A DNA stretch of 37,238 bases, taken from the NCBI RefSeq assembly GCF_013618625.1, contig NZ_JABRWO010000024.1, positions 1-37,238 of the forward strand, in the 5' to 3' direction. The stretch comes from Bremerella alba. GTDB lineage: Bacteria; Planctomycetota; Planctomycetia; Pirellulales; Pirellulaceae. This document shows positions 24,210-31,330 of this stretch, one piece after another. Made by a program: the position numbers and the translations under genes. Each line of letters starts with the position of its first letter. Position 1 is the first letter of the stretch. The notes below the pieces were generated by a model. It saw only the letters and a list, made by a program, of their open reading frames with translations, was not told the origin of the DNA and did not search any database.

Positions 24210-25040
24210 TTGGCCAATTTGACACGTATCGGAATTTGGACCGCTTGCCTGGCGGTGCTGGCCCTGGGAATGCTGGGAAGCGGATCGAGTCTGTTTCCCG
24301 CTGCCGGGCCCAAGTCAGCCGCCGCGCAAGATACCGCTCCGATCGATCCACCGGTCGACCAACCTTCGGCAGCACCGGAAAAGACCGGCTTCGTCGATAT
24401 TGTCCTCAGTGGCGGTATCGTCGGGGGGATGATCCTCATCTTCCTGCTCGCCTTGTCGATGACGGCGGCCTACCTGGTCTTTGAACAAGCGATGACCATT
24501 CGCAAGACCGAGATCATGCCACCAGAGCTCGGCGATACGGTCCGCGATCATCTGCTGGCCGGTAAGGTCCAAGATGCCGAGCGAGCTTGCCGCGAGCGTC
24601 CTAGCTTTCTGTCGTTCGTGCTGCTGAGTGGCATCGCCGAACTCGACGGAGGTTGGACGGCCGTTGAAAAGGCGCTCGAAGATGCCACCGCCGAACAATC
24701 CGCGCGGCTGTTTCGCAAGATCGAATACCTCTCGGTCATTGGCAACATCGCCCCGATGGTTGGGCTGCTGGGTACCGTCACCGGGATGATCTTCGCCTTC
24801 CAACAAGTGGCCGCCACGCAAGGCGCCGCCGGAGCTGGCGACCTGGCCGAAGGGATCTACCAGGCGCTGGTCACCACGGTAGGCGGCTTGCTCGTGGCGA
24901 TCCCGTCGTTGGGTGCGTTCGCCATCTTCCGCAACTGGGTCGACGAACTGGTGGCCGAAGCCGCTTACGTCGCTCAACAGGTCTTCACTCCGCTCAAACG
25001 TCGCAAGCGTCAAGCTGCCTCCCAGGCCTCAAGGAGCTAA
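24210..25040 (+). CDS. ExbB/TolQ/MotA-family proton channel subunit
   Basis: 276 residues from a TTG with AGGAGG five bases upstream. There is an extra N-terminal signal-like helix (12-30) and a Pro/Ala-rich periplasmic stretch before the canonical part. The family core has three membrane helices: about 62-90, about 170-200 with the signature APMVGLLGTVTGMIFAF, and about 215-240. These build a pentameric proton channel around an ExbD dimer in the inner membrane. The N-terminal extension is found in longer ExbB forms such as those of two-ExbD systems. Two ExbD genes follow directly, with a 5-base gap to the first. Confidence 0.92.
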   Translation: MANLTRIGIWTACLAVLALGMLGSGSSLFPAAGPKSAAAQDTAPIDPPVDQPSAAPEKTGFVDIVLSGGIVGGMILIFLLALSMTAAYLVFEQAMTIRKTEIMPPELGDTVRDHLLAGKVQDAERACRERPSFLSFVLLSGIAELDGGWTAVEKALEDATAEQSARLFRKIEYLSVIGNIAPMVGLLGTVTGMIFAFQQVAATQGAAGAGDLAEGIYQALVTTVGGLLVAIPSLGAFAIFRNWVDELVAEAAYVAQQVFTPLKRRKRQAASQASRS

Positions 25041-25045
25041 ATGGC

Positions 25046-25474
25046 ATGCGTGTGCCGAGCAACTTGAAACCGGGTCAGGCCGAATTCAACATGACACCGA
25101 TGATCGATGTCGTGTTCCTGTTGATCATCTTCTTCCTTGTCTCCAGCCACCTGGCCAAGCAGGAAGCTCAGATGCCGCTGCCGCTACCCACCGCCCAAAG
25201 CGGCCAAGAGATTATCGACGACCAGCAACCCCGCGTGGTGGTGAATATCGAAGTCGACGGATCGCTCATCCTGGCCGGTCGCCGCGTCCCGGCCGACCAA
25301 CTGACAGAACGTCTTTCCGCAGAACGCCAACGAAGCGGCGACTCGATCGAACTACGCATCCGCTGCGATCGCCAAACACCCTACGCCAACGTGAAACCCG
25401 TGATGCTGGCCGCAACCGAAGCTGGCATCTGGAGCATCGCGTTCTCCGTCATTCGACCGGAGGACGCCCGATGA
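25046..25474 (+). CDS. ExbD/TolR-family protein (first copy)
   Basis: 142 residues. A short cytosolic N-terminus is followed by MTPMIDVVFLLIIFFL, with D21 as the protonatable Asp that the family needs, and a single membrane helix (about 18-37). A periplasmic domain follows (VVVNIEVDGSLILAGRRV; RIRCDRQTPYANVKPVM), as in ExbD. The start ATG is 5 bases after ExbB, and the stop overlaps the next ExbD by 4 bases. It partners ExbB in the proton-driven motor. Confidence 0.93.
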   Translation: MRVPSNLKPGQAEFNMTPMIDVVFLLIIFFLVSSHLAKQEAQMPLPLPTAQSGQEIIDDQQPRVVVNIEVDGSLILAGRRVPADQLTERLSAERQRSGDSIELRIRCDRQTPYANVKPVMLAATEAGIWSIAFSVIRPEDAR

Positions 25475-25914
25475 AACGCCCTAGCCCCTACCGAGATCGC
25501 GGGCCCTTACAGGTCGCCATGACGCCGATGATCGACGTCGTGTTCCTGCTTTTGATCTTCTTTTTGTGGACGGCCAGTTTTCAGATCGTGGAATATGCGT
25601 TGCCCAGCAGCATCTCGCCCCCAGCCAATGTCGGCTCGTCGGCTGAGAAAGAGCTGGAGATCGAAGACTTCGAACAAATCGTCGTCCGCATTACCGGCGA
25701 ACCAGGCAACTTCACCTACTCGGTGAACGAACGCCGCACCCAGGAATTGCCGGAAGTTCGCGACATCCTGGGCACGCTGGCCTCGATCAAAAACGACGTT
25801 CCCTTGATCATCGACCCAGCCGAAGTCGTCCCGGTCGGGCAGGTCATCGACGTCTACGACATCGGACGCGTGTTGAACTTCCAAGAGATCCAATTCGCAG
25901 TTGAAGCCGATTAA
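25471..25914 (+). CDS. ExbD/TolR-family protein (second copy)
   Basis: 147 residues; ATG at 25471 overlaps the previous stop (ATGA). It has the same MTPMIDVVFLLLIFFLW segment with D22. The periplasmic domain is different: an acidic start (EKELEIEDFEQIVV), then ITGEPGNFTYSVNE and a C-terminal VPVGQVIDVYDI. The two ExbDs share the membrane motif but diverge in the periplasm, so they may form a heterodimer in the channel. Followed by a 106-base gap before the TPR gene. Confidence 0.92.
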   Translation: MKRPSPYRDRGPLQVAMTPMIDVVFLLLIFFLWTASFQIVEYALPSSISPPANVGSSAEKELEIEDFEQIVVRITGEPGNFTYSVNERRTQELPEVRDILGTLASIKNDVPLIIDPAEVVPVGQVIDVYDIGRVLNFQEIQFAVEAD

Positions 25915-26020
25915 GAGAGAGCGACCACAGACAATCTCAGATCAATTGTACGATAACGCTACTCCATTGATAGACTCCGAGCCCTGAAAGGGCGACAGGT
26001 AACGACACACGATCCCTTCC

Positions 26021-28522
26021 ATGAAATATCATCTCATCATCACGCTCTTCCTGCTTACGTTTACGAGCGTGACGTGGGCGCAGTCCGCGCTGGAAGATGA
26101 CCGCAAGATGATGCAGGGCCTGCTCGACCGCCAATTGTTTGGCCTCGCCGAGCGCTACGCCGCGCAGCAGGTCATGGCCGAAGATATCTCGCCGGCACAC
26201 CGGGCCGAGATGGCCGCCGAATTGGTGCGTGCCTATTCGCTACATGCGATGAACGCACGTCCGAGCGAGCGCGATCGCTGGTGGAACTCGGCGGCGTCAG
26301 TCCTACCTCAATTTCAAAAGCAGTTTCCCGATCCGGCTGCGGCGATCCTCATCGAAGTGCAATCCGCCAATAGCCAACTGGCCCAGTTGCGGCTTCTGCG
26401 GCAAGAGGGCCAGGTCTTCAACGACGACGCCAAGCTAACCCAAGCCCAACAGCTCGCCGCCCAGGTACTTCAGCAGTACGAAACGCTGCAGGAAAAGGTC
26501 GACCAGCTTCTGCGGCAATCGCACACGCCCAACCAACCATTGCCCCTGACGTCGGATCAGTTGTTGGCACTCTCGCGCAAGGTCTCGCTGCATTTCGCCG
26601 AAGCAGCGGAAGAACAGGGGCTCAGCTACCCGGCCGATTCGTTAGACCGCACCAACGCCATGGTTCAGGCAATCCAACGGGTCGAACCCCTCACCAAACT
26701 GCGACCTGATACCCAGGTCAAATGGCCGGCCCAGCTCTTAGAGATCCGCGCCCTGCGCCATCTCGGCCGGCTAGATCAGGCCCAAGCCAAGATATCGCTG
26801 CTACTGGAAACCGATCCACCGCCGCCCCTTCTAGTCTTCAATGCCGCATGGGCTGAAAACATTCGCGTGGCCATCGCACAGAATAATTTGGCGTTGGCAA
26901 CTCAGCGGATCAATCAGGTTCGTGCGCTCGATAAGACCTCTTCACCCCAGCTCGACTACGCCATTTTCGAGACCTACCTCGCGCTCTGGAAGCAGGCCGA
27001 ACAGCAGCAAAACACCAAAGACGTGAAACTCTGGCAAGGTCGCGCGGCAGCGGTCGTTCGCGAGCTGGAACAGCTATATGGTCCCTATTGGGCTCGCCGT
27101 GCCGAGCAGCAATTGACCGGCAGCGCAACCACCGGCGGAACGCAGAACGTCGACCTGCTTCGCCGCACCGCCGAGAACTACGTCCGGCAAAAGGACTGGG
27201 ACGAAGCACTCAAGAACTATGACCTGGGTGCCCAAGCAGCCCGGACTTCTAACCAACCCTCCGAAGAATACCAGCTTCGTCTGGCCGGGGCCGCCGCAGC
27301 CATTGAAGCAGGCAACCTGGCCGAAGGGGTGAAGCGCCTGCGAGCCACGACGCTCGAGTTCCCCGCCGAGCCGGACGCCTCGTTACGGCATCTGACGGCG
27401 GCCTACTACCAATCGCAGCTTGCCCGGCAGGCTGATCCCCCGCAGTTGGAACCGTATATCCAATTGCTGCGCGAGAACCTTAGCCGTTGGAACGAAGGGG
27501 AGCCAGCCGCCCAAGCCGCTATGTGGCTCGCCCAGATCGAATTCTCTCGCGGAAACTGGCGGGCCGCTACCGAAGCCTACCTGTTGATTCCCGCGACTTC
27601 GTCCCACTTTCCCTCCGCCGTCGAAGGTGTTCGTCAGGCCTCGCTCAAGTGGTTTCAAACCGCCGACGCGAAGCAGGAACTCGTACCGCAAGACGTTCGC
27701 AAGGTGATCGACTACTTCGAGCAGGTCGTCCTTAACGGTCAATCGGGCGGCGGCCCGTGGACCGCGACCATGCGGCTGGCCTCTGAAACCGCCGCCCAAC
27801 TGTGGCTCAACTACACCAACAACGGCTACGTCAACGCACGGGCCGTGCTGGAGGTCGCGCTGCGATCCAACCCCGATGGGCCTGCCGGCTGGCGAAGTCG
27901 TTTGGAGTCGCTGCAAGTGATTGCCTTGGTGGGCCTGGGCAAGCTTGATCAGGCCCAAGCGAAGCTGCAACAAGTACGCGACGACAGTCCTCAGCAGCTA
28001 TTCGAGGTCTTACAGGCCCTCGCGCAGATGGGTGCATCGGCATCGTCGAGCATGCGAGAGCAGATCGCCGAGATCGAATTGAAGGTCATCGCGATGCTGC
28101 GGCCGAACATGATGCAGTTGGACGAGGCAACCCGGATGGTTATCACCACCCGCGAAGCCGAAGCGATGGCGGCCAGCGGCAAGCTCGACCGCGCGATCGA
28201 ACTTTACACGGCCCTCGCCCAGCAACTTCCGGGTGATTCAGAAGTGCAAACAGGCCTGGCCCGCATGCTTTCTCGCGGCACCACACAGCCGCTGCAAGAA
28301 CAGGCCCTGGCTCGCTGGCGACAAATCAGCCGCAAAAGCCGCACGCAGTCACCAACCTGGTACGAATCGAAATTAGAAATTGCCCGCTGCCACATCAAGC
28401 TCGGCAACCCCGAAGAAGCCAAGCAAGTCGTCCGCTACCTGCAAACGCTTTACCCCGACATGGGCGGCCCGGAGATGAAGTCCCGGTTTGTGGATTTGAT
28501 GCAGCAAACGCCGCGAAACTAG
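26021..28522 (+). CDS. Large exported TPR protein
   Basis: 833 residues. The N-terminus MKYHLIITLFLLTFTSVTWA is a Sec signal peptide ending before QSALEDD. The mature protein is almost all helix, rich in Gln, Ala and Leu, with TPR/Sel1-like pairs such as ALRHLGRLDQAQAKISLLL, YVRQKDWDEALKNYDLGAQA, AAIEAGNLAEGVKRLRATTL and AMAASGKLDRAIELYTALAQ. No catalytic motif is visible. It is the last gene of the VWA/ExbB/ExbD run and is probably its periplasmic scaffold. A 106-base gap with no terminator separates it from ExbD, so co-transcription is likely but not certain. Confidence 0.82.
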   Translation: MKYHLIITLFLLTFTSVTWAQSALEDDRKMMQGLLDRQLFGLAERYAAQQVMAEDISPAHRAEMAAELVRAYSLHAMNARPSERDRWWNSAASVLPQFQKQFPDPAAAILIEVQSANSQLAQLRLLRQEGQVFNDDAKLTQAQQLAAQVLQQYETLQEKVDQLLRQSHTPNQPLPLTSDQLLALSRKVSLHFAEAAEEQGLSYPADSLDRTNAMVQAIQRVEPLTKLRPDTQVKWPAQLLEIRALRHLGRLDQAQAKISLLLETDPPPPLLVFNAAWAENIRVAIAQNNLALATQRINQVRALDKTSSPQLDYAIFETYLALWKQAEQQQNTKDVKLWQGRAAAVVRELEQLYGPYWARRAEQQLTGSATTGGTQNVDLLRRTAENYVRQKDWDEALKNYDLGAQAARTSNQPSEEYQLRLAGAAAAIEAGNLAEGVKRLRATTLEFPAEPDASLRHLTAAYYQSQLARQADPPQLEPYIQLLRENLSRWNEGEPAAQAAMWLAQIEFSRGNWRAATEAYLLIPATSSHFPSAVEGVRQASLKWFQTADAKQELVPQDVRKVIDYFEQVVLNGQSGGGPWTATMRLASETAAQLWLNYTNNGYVNARAVLEVALRSNPDGPAGWRSRLESLQVIALVGLGKLDQAQAKLQQVRDDSPQQLFEVLQALAQMGASASSSMREQIAEIELKVIAMLRPNMMQLDEATRMVITTREAEAMAASGKLDRAIELYTALAQQLPGDSEVQTGLARMLSRGTTQPLQEQALARWRQISRKSRTQSPTWYESKLEIARCHIKLGNPEEAKQVVRYLQTLYPDMGGPEMKSRFVDLMQQTPRN

Positions 28523-28533
28523 TGTTGCCTGCC

Positions 28534-28547
28534 AGGTTGTACAACCT
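28534..28547 (+). terminator. Palindrome after the TPR gene
   Basis: A perfect 14-base palindrome AGGTTGTACAACCT, 12 bases after the stop, then a second CTGGC/GCCAG hairpin near 28563. No T run; possible operon end. Confidence 0.35.
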
Positions 28548-28622
28548 TCTAACGTGTGCCGCTGGCCTCTCGCCAGTGTGAATAAGGCACCCATCGCCCG
28601 AGCCAATTCCGCTTTAAAAATT

Positions 28623-28653
28623 CTGGCAACCCGCCAAGTCGACTGCTTATAAT
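28623..28653 (+). promoter_or_regulatory. Promoter of the 58-aa membrane protein gene
   Basis: A perfect -10 TATAAT at 28648-28653 with CTGGCA (28623-28628) as a 4/6 -35 at 19 bases. The predicted start is about 38 bases before the ATG at 28698. Confidence 0.55.
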
Positions 28654-28697
28654 GTGCAGCCTCGATTGTTTAACCTACTTATGAGGAACGTTAAAAC

Positions 28698-28874
28698 ATG
28701 AAATTGATGTATCGAATTTGGTGGGCGATTCTCGGGCTGGGCATTGCCGCACTGGGCACTTTCTTCATCTTCGCCGATCCTACCATGCGAACCACCGGCC
28801 TTATCTGCGCCCCGATCGGTCTGGCTGTCTTCGGGATTCAAGTCTTCATGCTGATGACTCGCGGTAACCGCTAA
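28698..28874 (+). CDS. Small two-helix membrane protein, 58 aa
   Basis: ATG at 28698, stop TAA at 28872-28874. GAGGA lies about 10 bases upstream and a good promoter is present. Two hydrophobic helices (about 7-25 and 34-53) are joined by FADPTMRTT, with a short basic tail TRGNR. The strong expression signals make this a real gene despite its size. I do not recognise the family; it may be an inner-membrane microprotein. It differs in sequence from the 48-aa protein at 2549. Confidence 0.72.
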   Translation: MKLMYRIWWAILGLGIAALGTFFIFADPTMRTTGLICAPIGLAVFGIQVFMLMTRGNR

Positions 28875-29304
28875 GAAACTGGATCGAACGATCCCGTGAG
28901 TTCGGGCCGAAAGCTTCGGTGCAAATCCAAGTGGGTCGCACCGTATAGCTTTCCAACTTGCTCAACCTCTAAGCGTGTGGCTCTGCTGCATTGGATCGAC
29001 TATCAAGCATTCGCACTGTTAAGGGCAGCGGTGCCACGCCTGTCGAGGCTCGACTGACTGGCGTCTTCTTATTTATGCCACAGCTAAGGCAGAAGCCGGA
29101 CATACCTGCCGGCGTTTTAGAATGTCCCAAGCAAAGCTGCCTGACATCACTGGTAGTCCTACCAAGTGCAGCACGCCGTTTGCTATCAACAGACACTTTG
29201 TTTCGACAGGACTCGATAGGTCGTAAGACGGGGGCAAGTCGTCTGTCTTTGACGTTAGGGGGAAATGATATGAGCGAGCATTGTCGCTACTTAGGCTGCT
29301 CGAA
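28875..29304. other. Intergenic region with short hairpins
   Basis: Directly after the 58-aa gene are stems CGAAC/GTTCG (28884-28888 / 28900-28904) and CCGAA/TTCGG (28907-28911 / 28915-28919), probably transcript-end structures. The rest has overlapping open frames on both strands without start signals; I support none as a gene. Confidence 0.4.
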
Positions 29305-29412
29305 TTAGCTACCAAACGGGTTGGTTGCCTTGACGGGGCGAGAGACGTGCACGCCGAGCACGATCGCGATCGAGGCACCGAAGAAGATCAACATGGTTTG
29401 GAATTCGAGCAT
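29305..29412 (-). CDS. Possible 35-aa single-helix membrane protein
   Basis: Leftward frame from the ATG at 29412 to TAA at 29307-29305. The product has a short polar start, one clean membrane helix (MLIFFGASIAIVLGVHV) and a basic tail VSRPVKATNPFGS, a layout common to bacterial microproteins. AGAGAA lies about 8 bases upstream. A longer frame on the same strand overlaps it in another phase but gives an Arg-rich, unlikely protein. No homologue is known to me. Confidence 0.4.
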   Translation of the reverse strand: MLEFQTMLIFFGASIAIVLGVHVSRPVKATNPFGS

Positions 29413-29730
29413 GGCTTGGTTCTCTTTGTGAGAGGTTTTCCTGAGGGGGTGAATGTTTGTTGAGAGACTTAATTTCACTTACCGTGCCAAAGTGCGGACC
29501 GGCCGTGCTGAATTTCGAAAGCGGCCGCTTTTGCCCGGAGAAACCGGCATATTCGGCAGACTCTAAAAGAAACACCGGGAGGAGGTGTGGTTGCTGGTTG
29601 TCGAGTCGATAACATCATTCGCGGAGTGAGATTTTGAGACAAGCGGCTAGCAGAAAATTTGTCGGTGGTGTGCGGGAAACCGATAGCAGTGCATCGCTGG
29701 CATCGGCATAAACGCGGCAACAAGAACCTA
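29413..29730. other. Intergenic, nothing recognised
   Basis: About 320 bases between the possible 35-aa gene and the terminator at 29731. It may hold the promoter of the 35-aa gene. No repeat or RNA recognised. Confidence 0.35.
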
Positions 29731-29769
29731 AAAAAAGCTGAGCCCTCGGTTGGTCGAGAGCTCAGCTTT
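29731..29769 (-). terminator. Rho-independent terminator
   Basis: Leftward hairpin with perfect 10-bp arms (29734-29743 AAAGCTGAGC / 29760-29769 GCTCAGCTTT) and an inner CTCG/CGAG stem, followed on this strand by a run of T. It lies 29 bases past the stop of the gene ending at 29798. Confidence 0.85.
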
Positions 29770-29797
29770 GGTTGACTCTGAGGTTAGGCCGTGAGGA

Positions 29798-30436
29798 CTA
29801 AGCTTCCGGCGGGGCAGCTGGCGTCGGTGCGGCCGATGGGGCGATGGGCTGCTCGTTGTAGCTGCCGGGCACGTAGCCTTCTTCGGTGATGACCGAACCG
29901 CCGTGGACGCCTTGCGAAGGAGCACCGTAGTGGCCGTTGCCGTAGTAACCGTTCCCACAGTTACCGCTTGGGCAGCTGCCGGTCTTGTTGTTCCAGTTGG
30001 CACGGTGATGGAAACCGAGATGCCAGCCGTAGTTCAGGTCGGCAGCATTCCAGGTCCAAGGACCACGCACGCTATAAACGCCGAACTGCTGCGTGTCGTT
30101 GGGCCAGTAAGGGGTCACGCCCAGGCTGCTGGGGTGACCGGTGATACCGCCGGCATTGGCGCGGCCGAACTGGTGATAGACCGGCGTCATGCGGCTTGAC
30201 GGCATGCCCCACGAGTAGTTGGTCTGCATGTTCGCGTTGGGCGGAACCACCATGGCCACTGGGGCCTCGTAGTTCTGGTAGGCGTACCCACCATGCCAAG
30301 GCAAGTTCGACGCGTGCTGGGCATTGGCGTTGTTGCTATAGCCACGTCCCCACAGCCAACCAGCTTCAGCCGTTTGCACGCTGCCGCCAATGGTCAGGCC
30401 GACAAGGAGAGCGAGAATCAGTCGTGTCTGGGTCAT
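29798..30436 (-). CDS. Secreted Gly/Tyr/His-rich protein
   Basis: 212 residues. A Sec signal peptide (LILALLVGLTIGGSVQTAEA|GW) is followed by a mature chain rich in Gly, Tyr, Trp, Asn and His (WLWGRGYSNN; YGWHLGFHHRANWNN), a CPSGNC pair, GNGYYGNGHYG repeats and a Pro/Ala tail. No enzyme motif is visible. The composition suggests a surface or wall-associated structural protein. A clear terminator follows. The neighbouring leftward gene upstream encodes another protein of the same character. Confidence 0.78.
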   Translation of the reverse strand: MTQTRLILALLVGLTIGGSVQTAEAGWLWGRGYSNNANAQHASNLPWHGGYAYQNYEAPVAMVVPPNANMQTNYSWGMPSSRMTPVYHQFGRANAGGITGHPSSLGVTPYWPNDTQQFGVYSVRGPWTWNAADLNYGWHLGFHHRANWNNKTGSCPSGNCGNGYYGNGHYGAPSQGVHGGSVITEEGYVPGSYNEQPIAPSAAPTPAAPPEA

Positions 30437-30491
30437 CGTCTTTATTTCCTACGTGAAGCGAGGGACGTGGTCCGGCTCGAGCAATTTCTGT

Positions 30492-30857
30492 TTAAAAGAA
30501 CGGGTTGTAAGGATTCAGCCACGTGCGACCACCGTACCAGTGAACCTTGGTGCGGTTGAAACCCTGGCCACCGTTGTAGTAGTGGTAGTAGTTCCGGTGG
30601 TGCTTGTACAGAAACTCGTGCGGATCCAGTGCGGGATACGTGATGTACGTTTGCGGCACATACGGCGGAGTGGTCATCGGAGAGGTGTACATCGCTGCCG
30701 GATATCCGGCGTACGGATCGGCGACGTAGTACTGGTTCATGATGTCGGGGTAGACCGGCGGGCTGGGATACTCGTTAGCCTGGGCTTGCGAGCCAACCGC
30801 CAACCAGCCTGCAGTCAGGACCAGGGCGAACAAACAAGTTGTTGCAATGCGTTTCAT
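30492..30857 (-). CDS. Secreted Tyr/Pro-rich protein
   Basis: 121 residues from the ATG at 30857, with AGGAG about 12 bases upstream; the frame is open to 30941 but the first part is not signal-like. A Sec signal (TTCLFALVLTAGWLAVGSQAQA|NE) is followed by a short mature chain of Tyr, Pro and His (YPSPPVYPDIMNQYY; HEFLYKHHRNYYHYY) ending GGRTWLNPYNPFF. No family recognised. It lies 55 bases upstream of the Gly/Tyr/His-rich protein gene on the same strand and is probably co-transcribed with it. Confidence 0.75.
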   Translation of the reverse strand: MKRIATTCLFALVLTAGWLAVGSQAQANEYPSPPVYPDIMNQYYVADPYAGYPAAMYTSPMTTPPYVPQTYITYPALDPHEFLYKHHRNYYHYYNGGQGFNRTKVHWYGGRTWLNPYNPFF

Positions 30858-31185
30858 CCGATTGATAGCTCCTGCCAAATGCGGCAATTGGGCAACCACG
30901 TGAAGGCCGTGGATGGGTTTCTTAGCTTGCGCCATGTACATATGTCGGGAAACCGGTCCAAACCGCCGCCTATGGGTACTTCGGCAATCTGCGCGGGTCA
31001 GATAAGTCCAGGCCTTCCGTCGTAGATTAAATCGGCTATTCCGATACCCAGTCTGAGTCTTTATAAAGCTATCATGCCAAAAACCCCTATTCTTCCGAGT
31101 GTGACAGTCATCCCCAATCTCCAGATACTGCCGCTATCCCCGTAACCGACAAACTTTACTACAATCGGCGATTCAATTCTCATCG
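30858..31185. other. Intergenic, divergent
   Basis: About 330 bases between the leftward secreted-protein genes and the rightward topoisomerase gene. No gene or clear promoter recognised. Confidence 0.35.
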
Positions 31186-31289
31186 GGTCCCCTCGCCCTT
31201 TCCAAGGGAGAGGGCTAGGGTGAGGGTTGGAAAACAGGTACCCGGTTCTCCCCTCACCCTAACCCTCTCCCCCGAGGGGCGAGGGGACC
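31186..31289. repeat. 104-bp inverted-repeat element (CCTCACCCTAACCC type)
   Basis: Arms of about 42 bases (GGTCCCCTCGCCC...GGGTGAGGG and its near-complement ending GGCGAGGGGACC) surround a loop containing GGTACCCGGTTC. The arms hold the CCTCACCCTAACCCTCTCCC motif known as a dispersed intergenic repeat in many bacteria. It lies only 41 bases upstream of the topoisomerase VI B start and would be in its leader. Confidence 0.75.
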
Positions 31290-31330
31290 AGATTTGATCG
31301 AAACCCCCTAGTTGCTCAGGAGTTTCCACG

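Noticed and set aside
24913-25470. N-terminal extension of the second ExbD
   Set aside because: The frame is open across the first ExbD gene but gives an Arg/Pro-rich sequence; the ATG at 25471 gives a standard ExbD N-terminus.
31186-31289. CRISPR repeat or attenuator
   Set aside because: The arms are inverted, not regularly spaced direct repeats, and there are no spacers or cas genes. An attenuator would need a leader peptide, which is not seen.
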